A stretch of 64,000 nt of DNA from Stictocephala bisonia. Taxonomy: Eukaryota > Arthropoda > Insecta > Hemiptera > Membracidae. Of this stretch, positions 47,886 through 60,147 are shown piece by piece. The notes beneath the pieces are model-generated. The model had not been told where the DNA came from. It searched no databases and saw nothing but the letters and a program-made list of their open reading frames with translations. Both the position numbers and the translations under genes were made by a program. Position 1 is the stretch's first letter. Every line of letters starts with the position of its first letter. The stretch spans positions 11,284,717-11,348,716 of the forward strand of contig JAQJVL010000002.1 in NCBI GenBank assembly GCA_035578905.1, written 5' to 3'.

Positions 47886-47955
47886 ACCATTGATTTTACT
47901 ATACATAGATATATAATACTATACTATACATATATAGTAAAATCAATGATATAAC
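47886..47955. repeat. Short inverted repeat, about 20-bp arms
   Basis: ACCATTGATTTTACTATACA and, about 45 bp on, ATAGTAAAATCAATGAT form an inverted pair with an AT-rich loop of TATA repeats. Confidence 0.7.
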
Positions 47956-47959
47956 TAAC

Positions 47960-48345
47960 GTGGTCATTCCCAAACTGCCAAGCTACCTTTGGAAAGTCAA
48001 TACCCCTATATTAGACATATTAACCTTACCGTCAGCGGGCTAAAACACGCTGTTCTATTTCAACTGAACGGTTCGTGTTTATTGCTATAATGAATTGTAG
48101 TGAACACTATTTGATTATTAAAGGCCATATGTAGTGGACTGTAAGTTGATATTATGCGTTTTTTTTTTTTTTTTAATTGTCAAGAATTACAATTAAAGTT
48201 TTGCATATTCAAATGTAAAATTATTAAAACTACTCAATTTTTTTATAAAAAGTAGCTTGTGGTCCCCTAAAACAGTTACCAAATGATATTTCAGGTGTTT
48301 TTGTGATACGATCGTAATTTTTGGAGTTTTCATGGAGCCCCCTTA
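47960..48345 (+). repeat. Dispersed repeat family Y, copy 2
   Basis: TTCCCAAACTGCCAAGCTA, CTTACCGTCAGCGGGCTAAA, TATTTCAACTGAACGGTTCG, AATGAATTGTAGTGAACACT, GTGGTCCCCTAAAACAG and GATACGATCGTAATTTTTGG follow the family order. Confidence 0.6.
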
Positions 48346-48999
48346 CAGACACAAAGTTGATTTACACTTTTTCAACAAGGTGCAACAAAACGGTTGGGCA
48401 TTTTGAGATGATATACGTGATTCTAAGCAAAAATAAATAATATTCTTTAATATCCACGTAGTTTAGCAGTTAGACGCAATTTTTTATTTTTCATCAAACA
48501 ATTTATATCTTGGTCAGTATCTACTATTGTAACTAAATATGGATTGGTTATTTTTTAAGGTAGTAAGTAAATCAAGAAAATATATTTTAAAATTATCTTC
48601 ATTATTTCCTAAATGGTTGCCTTTTAATTTTTTTTACTAAAACATCTAAGAGATCAGTCTAAGAGACCATGTCATTCTTATCAAAATTGTACATGGCACA
48701 AAGAAGTGTTTAAATAATATTCCCCTTCCAAAGATACCTTTTTTGTAAAAATTCGTTAAGAAATAACTACTTTATGGAAGTTTTCGTTCCACTAGAAACT
48801 AAACACGGCATAATTAGACAGTATTCGAACCAGGCAAAAATTAGATGAAGAGGTATTTCCTACAGGGTTGACATAATTATTTAACAATTAATTATTATAA
48901 TTAATCCACCATACAAGATAAAGAGCAGGAATAAAAACCACTGCTCTTATTTATTCAACTGTTTCTGTAATTAAAATGTAACGATCATCTCGATTATAA

Positions 49000-50100
49000 A
49001 TTGGATGTTCGATATGTACTCCATGGCTGCCAACACATTGCCGTAGTCGACGTAGGCCTACTAAATCAACAATACTTCAAGACCTTCTATACGTTGTTCA
49101 AGTCTTCAACTGGATCAACTGAACGTGTGTTACGAGGGATTTTAAATGCCCTAAAGATGAAAATCAATGGGATTAAATCTGGTAATCTAGCTTGCCAAGC
49201 TACTGTCTGCTGTTCGCTGAGAGTTGAGAGTGAGGCTCCGTCTAGACTCTCGCTGTCAAAAGCTGCCGGCCAGTAAAAAGAGGGTGTCCACGTGGACCCT
49301 TGTACAAGACTGATTCATTAGCATCCCTAGTGGGTAGTCAGTCAGTCATGATCAGGCAGAAAGGACAGTTCATCACTACAGCAACATGTGAACGCCTGTG
49401 AATCGGTCTAGTGCTACGTTACACCAGCAGTGGGTGGAATTTCACTCTCAACTGTCGCTGAATAGAATACGAGTGATGACTTTTATTTAGGAAATTTCTC
49501 TTGTATCGTGCATTAATTATTAGTAGTTATTGAATTATTAAGTCAACACTGTATAGCAGCAACCTCACTAATTAACCAAATAAATAGGCTATACGGACTA
49601 AAATATACCTTCAAAAAACAAGGCCTGGCAGCTCTGACGTCAAAAGTATGTAACATAAGCAAGGAGGATTTTCTTGTGCTTTAGAAGATTTTGGTTAAAC
49701 ACAACCTTGAAGGTTATTTGGACACAGGTCAAACATAATTATTCTACTTTATCTCTGAACTGGATTTAGTTCTAATACAGTTTAATAACACACTTCCATT
49801 GCTCCGCTTTGGAGCTGGAGCGACGCTAGCGCTTCAAGTAGCCGGACCGCACAACTACACCACATTACAGTTGTATTGCATTGTCTTGCAATGAAGTGGA
49901 ATAATAACAATAGAAAAGGTACCATGACATATTATAGACATTAATAAAACTATACATGTGCTATAGTAATAACAGCTGTGGATGTAAACAGTGCAGAGAT
50001 ACACACTACTGTAGTACTCAACTCCCGACGCCAGTATCGCTAGCTGGTCGCCATTTTTTACCGGAGTTTCGCGATTGTATGATTGGGTGGAGGATGAATC
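49000..50100. other. Locally GC-richer non-coding DNA upstream of the shootin-like gene
   Basis: Stretches near 49190-49450 and 49800-50060 have more CG than their surroundings (for example GGAGCTGGAGCGACGCTAGC). A promoter or 5' exon of the shootin-like gene could lie here, but no donor or transcript evidence supports it. The 91-residue frame at 49001-49276 resembles no family I know. Confidence 0.25.
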
Positions 50101-50449
50101 AGTGTACAATGTACTATTTATTAACCACTCATGAATCAATGAATCATGCTAGTGGGTTATGATGAGCCAGCTTCCTCCAGCTGATGCATTCATTACAGAG
50201 CGTGAAAATGTGGAACAGCTGATTCATGCCTCGCTCATGCATATTTTGCCTATAACTGTACACAAGTAAGCCGTTTTTCAACATCTGTTACGACTTAGTC
50301 AACACATGTTAACATAACTACGGTTTTATTATACAAGCACAATACTGTATATTTTGCTAATGTAGCAAATCGATTGTCGAAACAGCAATCGATGTTTTTA
50401 ATAGCCGATCAAAATGTTTAATTTGATTGTTCTGAGAAATGTGTTGATT

Positions 50450-51310
50450 CGGCGTTGTTCGAAACAGTAATACGGTTTATTTTAATTATTCGTGTATCAA
50501 GTCATTTCTTTAGTTCGACAAATTTCGGAACATACTAAACACTTTTCAAGTATTCAAATTCTCTCAAACAGACTGTGGTGACACGGTATATTTTGTACTG
50601 TTAATTTTTATTTATTTCTTTGATTTCACGAAGACGTACTGAAAATTGGTTTTAATATCTAACTGTTTATTTCCATTATGTTTATCTCTTCACTGTTTAG
50701 TCATTTTTAATTCTAACAATTTCCGAAACCTACTGAAGTATTTGAATATTCAAATTCTCCATCAAAGTCATAAGTGTTGATTTTTCACCGATCATTTATT
50801 CCCTTTACTCCACGACAACCCAACTGAAAATACGTCTCAATAGCAACATTTTTTCTGACTTTTTATATCATATCCGTTTATTAATTTTGTTTTGTTCGCT
50901 AATTCCAAACCTACGGAAATTAATATTGGTTTTAAAATCCAAATTCTTTCGCATACATGCAGTTTATTTCTTCTATTTTTTTTTTCATTTCCTTTAGGCT
51001 ACACTAAAAAAACTTTCCAAACCTACCGAAAATCGGTTAAAATGTTTAAATTGTTTCTTTGGGTCATACCATTGATTTGTCCACTCTTCAGCCATTTAGA
51101 TTATTTGATCACTTCGAAACATTCTGAAAAGTGTCCAAATATTCAAATTCTTCTTTTGCATTTAATTTTGCCATAATTTACTTTACTTTTACCATTGATG
51201 TTATAAACAAATTGATTGTAGGTGTATATAATCAAGGCTATTACTTACTACGTACTCTCAATAACATTAACATCTACTGAAAATTGGTTTACATATTCAA
51301 ATCTTTCTAT
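50450..51310. repeat. Degenerate tandem array, about 190-200 bp period
   Basis: A paired motif, TTCCGAAACCTACTGAA then ATTCAAATTCTYTC, recurs at about 50525/50550, 50721/50748, 50904/50938, 51014 and 51113/51140, and 51270/51298. Copies are strongly diverged. Confidence 0.55.
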
Positions 51311-51837
51311 GGCACTTCTGTTCGCCAGTAAAGAAACACCACCGGTAGTAAGTTCCTCGAACAGCGGAACGGCAGACTGGACTGGCTGGAGTGTGAAATT
51401 GTCGACACGTTGTTTTCAGTAGGTGGCGGTGTAAATCAGCTGTTAGCGGGCAATAAACTGACCGACATCGGTGGTCCGTGACCTGTGACCCTTACTGCGT
51501 CGACCACGTTCCTGAGACAAAGGGAATCACAAGTACGGTAGGAATACGAGACCAAGTACGACAGGCAAGGACTGCACTTCAATATTTACTTTGAGAACTT
51601 CATTACAATATGTATGAATCGTGTTTTGATTCTCTAGTACATACTCTCGCCAAGGTATTTGAACAAAAAAATGGGAATAATCCCCTGGGGTATAAGTCCT
51701 CCCCTGAGTCTCGCATTATTGTCTTCTCGAGTGAATAATTTAGCGGCAGTCTAGCCTCCGACCCTCCAACTCGTGATGACTTGGGAACTACTTGTATGTA
51801 ACTCGGTCGACTATCAGAACCTTCTATTGTGTGAGTT

Positions 51838-52260
51838 GAACAGTCGTGACAGTTAACTCTCCTTCCTCACTTGGCCACCAGACAGCGCTTTTTGCAGTTG
51901 AACATTACTTCACTTAAAAACTTTGCACACTTCATTTTTTACATGTGTATTTAAAATTTTAACACGCTTTATAGCACAACTTGGACTAGTGCCCCTGGGA
52001 CTGTTTTTTTCTGTGTTAGTTTATAAAAAAATTAGAACACTAGTTATTGGTATGTTAAAAATAAACCAAATCATTTTTATTTTTTAATCTGTCTCAAGGG
52101 GCACTAGGCAATTGTGTTTTCTTAAAAAAATTCAAGTTTAATATTGAACGCTCATAATAAAGCTGTAATTTTTATTTGAATATAATATTGGCCTTAAGGA
52201 GGATCAACTCAAATTAAATTAAATTGTGCATACGGCAAGTGTAGCATACAATATACATGC
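51838..52260 (+). repeat. Dispersed repeat family X, copy 3
   Basis: TTGAACAGTCGTGACAG, CACTTGGCCACCAGACAGCG, TTGCAGTTGAACATTACTT, CACGCTTTATAGCAC, AAATTAGAACACTAG, GGGCACTAGGCAATTGTGTT, AATAAAGCTGTAAT and ATACGGCAAGTGTAGCA match copies 1 and 2 in order. Confidence 0.65.
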
Positions 52261-52269
52261 TTTCAGTCT

Positions 52270-55000
52270 ACTTAACTCTACATCCGCGTTCAAGATGGGT
52301 TTAGGATTGCCACGTTTGAACCTGTATTTGATATAAATTTTACAATTAAACACTGTACATGTTTAAACTTTCGGAACGTGTAAAATCTTAGCAAAGTACG
52401 AAAGTGTTTTATTGTTCATTACCAACAATAAAACACAATATTTACGTCACAAGTAGAAGAAATGCGTTTTTGATGCCCACGCCCGCATCAAAGTGAGGAA
52501 GTAGGCCCTTGAGTGGATCGGCCACCTCTTCACGGGGAACCCCGCTCTATATATAAACCGAAGGAAAACAGACAGAAATACAGACAGACCGGAGGGGGGT
52601 GGTGACAGATATTGTCCGTCGCCGAGCTGGGAATAATCCAGTTGCCAGGTCCAAAAATTGGGAATAGAATGGTTACAGAAATTAGGGAATATAACTGATT
52701 GTTCTTTGCCATCAACAAATTCAACTCCCAATTTCAAATAAACTCGATTCAATTCTAAAGCGGTTGCTGAAACTTGACTAGCTGTACCACAGAATGTATG
52801 GTACAACAACACCAGCTTATTCCGTCCAATACACAAGAAAGATCGATGTCACCTGAGAAAACGTCGAACATGAGCGACGTTTTACGATATACAAAGTGTC
52901 TTGAAGGGCCGGAGGTTGGAAAGGAGAAGTGCAGCAGGTTAAAGGCCTTAACACATCAATGTATTTTTTTGTACAAAAAAATTTTTGAAAAATTATAGGC
53001 AATTTCTGCCAAATAGTCTAATTTTGACAACCTTTAAGTCATACAGAAGAGTCAATCCGTATGGGTTTATAAATTGTTGAGTAGAAAAGGCTTAACTGTA
53101 GCTGTAGAAATGGCCGAGGCGCTTTTGACACTGCATGTAATATTTTTGTAATCCCTTATTATCAATCCAGGAAAGATGTCTAAAGGGGATGTCGGAGAAT
53201 TCAGGGACACCATATAAAAGCTAATTACGATTTTTTTCTTTTGTTGTTTGTTTGGTTAAATAGCTACAAATGTTGTTACTTAAAATGTTATTGTTGCTCA
53301 TAGTCACTTTGTTATGTTTATTTTATATTTTTTATAGTGGTACTTACACAAGTTACCTTTTAGGGCTACCTAATTTCCCATGTTTATATAGATTGTTTAC
53401 TTTTCAGGTAATGTTATTATTTCAAGGTGAGGTTTTATTTTATCCTGCAGGATTATGCTGCTATTATTTACTAAAGTTTATTGGTAGTGTGTGTTTAGCC
53501 TAGTTCAGAGTTTGTATTACATGGAAAAGACTACTTCAACTGTTTATGATTAGGGCTTACAGTTGAAAATTGTTAAGTTAACTATTACACTCCAAATATT
53601 TTGTATTTAATTGTCTGGAGTTTTTCAGTTTTTACAAAATTTAAAATATTTACTGTATGAAACACTTTTTTTCTAGTATATATTATAAATTATCTAAAAT
53701 TTAACGTGGTATAAATGTTTCCATTTAACTATTTAATTAATGTAATTTAATGTATTTAATGTAATTTAATGTATTTAATATATTTAATGTATTTAATTAA
53801 TTGAACATAGAATTAGGCTAGATAAAGGATATTGCAACCTGTGTTATATTTAGCGCATATGGAGGTTTCAGCAGTGTAGATGAGTCGTTGCTCTGTGTCG
53901 CCGTAACAATGGGACAGACTAACTTCCGCCTTCAAGTGTTCTACTTCCGCAAGAGTGTTTAGTTGTAATTAATAACTGTGACAATAAAACAAATACAATT
54001 TTTTTTATTGTCATTTATTATTCATTGTGTTATTGTTAATATTAACTTTTAGTTGAATACTAAAAACTGATTTAATATAATCGTTCTAAACTTGATTAGT
54101 CAGTGTTGATGAAAACAACCAATAGTCACTGCTGCTGACGGCGTAGTGGGCGGGGCTTGCTACTGTGCTGCCAGGCCGTGGCCTACAGTCTATCTAGGTG
54201 CCAACACTAAAGGGAATGACAGAATGGGAGAAGAGTAGTTATCTCTCTTATTTCCTATACTTTGTGCAACTCTCTCACGCCGGTGCTTTCAGTAGGCTCC
54301 AATCTAATCGGCCTAATAATAATATAGTGTGATTACTGTTTACAGTTTATTGTTAGTATTAATTTTGTTTTAAAAGTCACGTCTTCTTAGCTTCTCGAAT
54401 TTTACAATCCCTGGAAGCCATTTTTTTTGTTTTTGATCCAAGTATTAACGATTTGTAAATTCTTAGGCCTACTTCCTTTCTCTCTTCCTAGAAATACGGG
54501 AAGTAAATCCATCTAAATCCCGACTTTGGATAGTTTATGGGCAATCAGTAGAGGCTTTAGCAGACACATTCTCGTGTTGATGGGACTTAGAAGTGTTATT
54601 TCGGAAAGTCCTATTTATGGATGTTATGGAGCACAAGGCTCTAAAAAAGAAGACTCGCAGTCTAAACCATTTAAAGGTTAGGTCTACAATAGAAGGATAC
54701 AAAATCAATATTATCAAACATTGTATTTACACCCCCTTCCCGGCCTTATTTCCCTGTCCGAAAATCAAATTACAGTTTTGGCAGATCTATGAAATATAAG
54801 TCAAATGTCTATAATCAAACCAGCTGCTTTTTATCGTGTATTTTTGTATTTGCCAAGTTCACAAATAAATAAAAAAAAAATAAATAAAAAAACAGCTAGT
54901 TACGTATTAGAACCTTTAACAGTAGTTATTGGTTAGTTAAATAAATTGTAATTTAAAATTCCTCAACAAGTAAAGTGTAGGATACGTTATGTTTAAAGGC
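52270..55000. other. Intergenic DNA without recognised genes
   Basis: No coding exon was recognised. A GC-richer patch at 52480-52640 and a GC box (GGGCGGGGC) at about 54148-54156 next to GTGCTGCCAGGCCGTGGCC are possible but unsupported promoter elements. At 53740-53800 there is a short array of ATGTAATTTA/ATGTATTTA units. Confidence 0.4.
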
Positions 55001-55004
55001 GGTT

Positions 55005-55345
55005 GTTTCCCAAATTACAAACTACGTCTGGGAAGCCCATCTCCATTTCCTATAGTATAATGGCTATAAAATGACACACGTACAACTTTACTACCAGCGC
55101 GCTAGAACATGCTTTCCTGTTTCAAATGGTCACGGTCCGTGTTTATTATTATTGTGAGTTATAGTGAACACATTTAAAGTTTTACATATGTAACTATAAA
55201 AGAATATCAAGATCAACGTATGACCCTCTAGTTCTTCACCTATCAATATACAATTCAAGTATTTCGGTATGATCATTATTACGGACCGAACCTTTGAAAT
55301 AGAAACCCGTGTTTTTTTATTGTTTTTTTGCGTTTTTCATGAAGA
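55005..55345 (+). repeat. Dispersed repeat family Y, copy 3
   Basis: CCCAAATTACAAACTACGTC, CTACCAGCGCGCTAGAACAT, CTGTTTCAAATGGTCACGGT, TATTGTGAGTTATAGTGAAC, GGTATGATCATTATTACGGA, CCGAACCTTTGAAATAGAAA and TTTTTGCGTTTTTCAT follow the family order. Confidence 0.65.
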
Positions 55346-55889
55346 GAAATGAAAGTGATAAATATAAATAAGTAATTGTAAGTTTTTAAAATGCTATCAT
55401 AAACTGTACAAATGATGTGTCCCGAAAGTCATGGCATTGCCGTTGAAATAAATAAAATAAAATAAAATAAGTCATCAATTGCTTTCCTTTTGATAGTTAT
55501 CCTCTCTTCTCTTCCAAATCGCTTGCGTGGTTGTCGTACATTGGAAAGAGGAAGCCTAGGTTCAGGAAGTCGCGAGTAGGAGTAGACGACCTTCACTTTC
55601 TCTGAGTTGGCACATGCCACAGATGATCGTGACTAAACAGTCAATAAGTCAGCTGTTTTTCCAAGCCTTATCAGCTGATTCATGGACAAATAAAAAAAGA
55701 AGCGTTGTTATATGACGTTGAGATGCCCCGGTGTTTCATTTATTGCTTTGAGGAAATTAAAGCGTTTAAGCAGTATTAATCTATTTACATTTTATACTTT
55801 TAAAAAAACTATAAAAATTAAATACCTGTAATAGCTCGATAATATAAAAATATTATGTTAAAACGTTTTAAATCAACTAAATTGACGTA

Positions 55890-55965
55890 CGGTGGTATTG
55901 ACCCACCCTCTCACCCATTCACATAGGAGGTATTGACCCACCCGCCCACCCATACACGTAGGAAG
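55890..55965. repeat. Two-copy tandem repeat, about 37 bp
   Basis: GTATTGACCCACCCTCTCAC plus CCATTCACATAGGAG is followed directly by GTATTGACCCACCCGCCCAC plus CCATACACGTAGGAAG. Confidence 0.75.
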
Positions 55966-56325
55966 TTTTATCAATCAACCACAATCTTAACTATTCCATG
56001 ATACATAAAATGTTCATAATTTAGTTCCTTCATTTGCTATGTTAAACTGAAGACGTTAATAAATAGTAATTTTGTATTTATCAAACAATTCTTATACAGT
56101 TATTTTATTTTTCAGAATGAATCGTTAGTTTATTTACATTTAAACTACATTAATTAATGAGGTTATATAATGATACAAATCGATTAATTGGGATTAATAG
56201 AATAATTAATTAACATTAATTATAATAAATTCCCATGCGATTTGATGTTCGTATTTTATTTTCATCCTAAGGAAGATTTTGTTAATTATAAATTATGTGA
56301 GTTGTTATATTTCATTATTCTATTA

Positions 56326-56470
56326 AGACGCCGATCTTGGAGATATGGGTGAATGTGAGGTGCGAAAGAGTATGACGAGTGTACATGAACGAGTGGAGTT
56401 ATTGTTACTAACTAAGGTCGACTTTACTCTCTACCTTTAGAGAGAGCAGTACATTTCTTAATAGCCCAAT
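56326..56470 (-). mobile_element. tRNA-derived SINE (family 3), 5'-truncated copy
   Basis: GACGCCGATCTTGGAGATAT, GTTATTGTTACTAACTAAGG and CAGTACATTTCTTAATAG..CCAAT on the plus strand correspond to the 3' body of the SINE at 37200-37482 (same orientation). The tRNA-like head is lost. Confidence 0.55.
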
Positions 56471-56979
56471 AGCCAAGACAACTTAGAGTTCCCTAGAAGT
56501 GGAGTGGCCGCATTGAGTTCGCGAGTGATACGATCATTTGAGGCACCTCCAGTAAAGTAGATTCTGTAGATTGAACCTAAATACATGGATGGCAAAGTAA
56601 ATATTTTACAAAACAACGGTGCATTTGGGCCTGGATGTTAAGTCATCGACATCTTTTACCCTTACAAGCCACGAAAACAGGAACAATACCCATTCTTTTG
56701 TGTGCTTAGAATGTCTTTAGGACTTGATAAGAAGTCGGAAAGAAAGATCTCCGTAATAAGGCTACCACCCAGACAAATATTAACTTCTATCGACGATTTT
56801 TTTGGAAAATAGAAAGATCATGTGCAATCATGTAGTTCACTTAGTCTTTCAGTCACATGAAGTAAAGCTGTGGTACAACCAGAGTACCAGTACAGTGCTG
56901 GCACTGCCATCCGTACGGCAACCTGAATAACTAACTACTCGACACCTTCAGCGCACTATTGGATGCGCCTTCTCCAATC

Positions 56980-58000
56980 CTTTCTGATCTGCATGTAAAT
57001 CCTGTGAAATTGCTGTTACCTGTGGCGTTCCACAAGGCTCGATCCTTGAACCGATCTTATTTTTGCTCTTCGTAAATGACTTACATACTAGCGTCTCTGG
57101 AGTTAAACTGTGTCTTTTTGCTGACGACACTTCTATGAATGTAAGCAGTTTTTCACGTGAAAATCTGGAGATTGAATCATTCATACAAAGTAGCTTTTTA
57201 TTGCAATGGCTGGTTCGCAACAATCTCTCTGTAAATACTGATAAAACTAATTTCATGGAATTCCAGCTAAGAGCCTCAGTTTACTTATAGGCGAGAGTAT
57301 AGTTGAGTGTTGTACTCAGACTAACTTTTTAGGTTTAATCACAGATCATCGCCTGAATTTCTCTGGACACATTGCCAAGGTTACTAACAAGTTTAATAGT
57401 GGTGTTTTCATATTTCGTAGATTGTCTAAGTTTGCAGATACCAGTGTTTTGCTTACAGCCTATTATGGGTGTTTATTTCCTCACTTAAGTTGCGATCTGG
57501 GGAGCTGAACAACAAGAACTAAATCAATATTTAGTTTACAGAAACGAGCCCTTAGATTGATTTTTGGATTGAGGATGACTGATACCTGTAGAGGTGTTCT
57601 TTTCAGGTAATAATTTACTCATTTTTGTTTGTTTGTACATTTACCAGTCATTGACTTTTTTTGTACAAAATAAACATTTATTTAACTTCCGTGACAACAA
57701 TCACCCTAATCTTAGACATGCTCCCTCCACTTTAACAATACCTCAGCATAACACAGCCTTTTTTGAAAAAAAAATCCATGCCTTAATTTAATAAAACTTT
57801 TTAACGCCTTGCCTTCTGATTTAAGATGTGAAATTGAGGTTGATACGTTGAAAGGCAGATTAAAGTTATATTTAACAAAAATGAGTACTACAGTGTCCAG
57901 GAATATTTTTCTGAAAAATAAAATGTTTTTAGTTATAGAAAATAGTTTATTTTATCGCATTCCTGATATTTTGACGATTGTCCATGCTATGTAAATAGTT
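56980..58000 (+). pseudogene. Decayed LINE reverse transcriptase, 5'-truncated
   Basis: The frame reads LPVTCGVPQGSILEPILFLL, FVNDLHTSVSGVKLCLFADD (catalytic FADD near 57120), then LLQWLVRNNLSVNTDKTNFM. After a frameshift come TNFLGLITDHRLNFSGHI and FNSGVFIFRRLSKFADTSVL. These are reverse-transcriptase blocks 4-7 of a Jockey/CR1-like element. Several stops and shifts follow, and the 3' end has AATAAA at about 58009. The palm is intact over about 75 residues only. Confidence 0.85.
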
Positions 58001-58660
58001 TTACGACAATAAATCATTCTTGATTCTCGTAGGACTACAATAAAAATATTCTATAACTTCTCATTACTTTACACAAATTATCAAATCGTTCATTAAATAA
58101 ACTCGGATATTGTTGCAAAATCGAAGAACTACTTAAACATAATTTCTATCTACAGCATAAGTCTACAGTTGAGAACGGCAAGTAGACGTTTCAACGGGAA
58201 AGCGGCAAGCAGTAATATATGTAGGATTCAAATTAACTGGGATAATGCAACAATGGAATTAATATTATTCCTGATACCTGTTTTGCCCTGGGTAGGCGGC
58301 ACCCGCCGTCCTTAGAGGTCGTCTGTGTCCAAGGACCTTAATTGGGGTGTGGCAAGTCCTGATAGGTGACTCAGAAGCCGGGCTATGAAATGAACAGGAT
58401 AGGGAAAGAGTGTAAACAAAGACTGGACCCAATATTGGCAGGAGAGTGTTTCATAAAAACCGCGAACTGCGAAAGCACATACTTCATACACAACATGTGG
58501 TACAAATTAACGTTGCATAGCAAGAGTCAAATCAAAGTAAAAAATGGACGGCGGGAATCAACAGAAGTGAACGGGCTTCGATTGGGATCAAATGATCAAA
58601 ACGGCCGACGTCTGGTCTTGTTACTGTAACAATTCATTCATGACAATTTGTAACGATATT

Positions 58661-59118
58661 GGTCGGTAGCGAAGTTGGTAGCCAAGCTACATAATAAGCT
58701 ACAGTCAGTCACGTACCCAGGGGGCTCGCCCCCTATATATTTTGTCTTTTTTTAATGAAAGCAAAGGGGAGCAACACTCAACAACTGTAGGCGGCAACTG
58801 TTCAAGTTGAAAAAGTTGTTTCATGATTATTAATTATAGAGTCATTTATACGTTAAATGCTAATAAAATTTAAATAATTTGTTTGATTTTTAGTGTGAAT
58901 TACTATAAAAAATAAACAAGAACAAAATAAACAAGAAAAAAAACAAGAATAAAATTTTTAGTTTTATCCTTGAGCTCCCCCCCCCCCCCCCCGATCAAAC
59001 ACAAACCCTGGGTATACCACTCAGTTCGATTCCAATCAGAGTCATACAGATCGCTGAAAGGGATCAACTGATAACCACCGGCTGTTAAATTGTCAATGGA
59101 CTGTTCATTAATTAAAAA
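58661..59118 (+). mobile_element. tRNA-derived SINE (family 3) split by a hAT-like insert
   Basis: The head GGTCGGTAGCGAAGTTGGTA, then CATAATAAGCTACAGT, breaks off at 58705. The B-box GTTCGATTCC and body (AAAGGGATCAACTGATAACC, ATTGTCAATGGACTGTTCAT) resume at 59022. Removing 58706-59021 plus a CAGT duplicate restores alignment with the copy at 37.2-37.48 kb. Confidence 0.7.
58706..59021. mobile_element. hAT-like miniature element (316 bp) nested in the SINE
   Basis: The ends CAGTCACGTACCCAGGGGGC and, inverted, AGTGGTATACCCAGGGTTTG are imperfect inverted repeats of the CAGTGGCGTACCCAGG type. Both run into G/C tracts, as in the complete hAT element at 24.9 kb. CAGT is present on both sides (58702-58705, 59022-59025). 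A full 8 bp duplication is not evident. No coding capacity. Confidence 0.65.
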
Positions 59119-59119
59119 C

Positions 59120-60145
59120 TCAACTATTGAGCAAACACGTTATTTTTAATTTCACCAACAAAGCTTTGGACGGGTCTACGACCACTTGGTTACAGAGTAC
59201 AAAAATAAACTACTTCAAAGATGAACTCCTTACTAGTTCTACATCCTGCAACGCATCAGGCCTGCCGATTTAAAAAATACCGGAACCGGATGTGCACACT
59301 TCTGGCCGGATATTGACAGGGAGTTTGCATAATTGATCAGCTGATGGGCGGTCTATCGCAACTAGCGATCTCTTTAGTTTATAACTTGAACCACGATCAT
59401 AACAAACCACGCATATCGCATATCAGGTTATGCTTACTAATTCATTGCAGATATTGTTCACGTGTCAATTAAAATATTGTGTTGTTAATCCTCCATGATT
59501 GTTTTATATTGATATGACATAGTTTTAAAAATATTTTACGTAATTTTAATTTTGTTGTATCACAACAAGTTTAAAAAGTTTGTTTATAAAAACATGATTA
59601 TATTTAGAATTTTTTTGTTTCACCTTAAAATTATAATTCAGTACTTTGATTCTTATACTGTACAATCAGGACATGCAAAAGCATTGATAATTTTTTTTTT
59701 TTATTTCTTTTCAATAATCCAATAAATAAAATGTTTATTTGGCAAGGCATTTACTATCGAAGATAACATCTTGCAAAATCATTAGACCAAAAAACGCCTT
59801 ACCAAATAAAAATTATAGGCCTATTTATTAGAATATGAATTGAAGTGAACTTATTTTTAATTATACTTTTTTGAAGATGATTAATTAATTGAACAAATAA
59901 TCTTAGTTTTGCCATATATTTGTGAATAAATTTACGAATTCGTACGTTCTGCAGGTGACTTCTTTATAAATAGTTTTCTGGATAGATTATTATATCTTTG
60001 CGGATTCTAAAAGTGGTGTGCATTAATATTTATTGATGTATTAATATGTTTTAAATAAGCTTCAAACGACTAAATCACTCACAAGTATTTAATGTAGGCC
60101 TAATTTTTACGTATAACTGGCCTGTTTTATATCTTCATAAACAAT
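59120..60145. other. AT-rich intergenic DNA with a small inverted repeat
   Basis: No gene was recognised. At 59736-59808, TATTTGGCAAGGCATTT and the inverted TATTTGGTAAGGCGTTT bracket about 73 bp, either a tiny miniature element or a chance hairpin. Confidence 0.5.
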
Positions 60146-60147
60146 TG

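Noticed and set aside
49001..49276. 91-residue plus-strand frame as a gene
   Set aside because: No recognisable family, splice context or poly(A) signal.
52447..52836. 129-residue minus-strand frame as a gene
   Set aside because: No conserved blocks; overlapping frames on both strands and locally higher GC explain the length.
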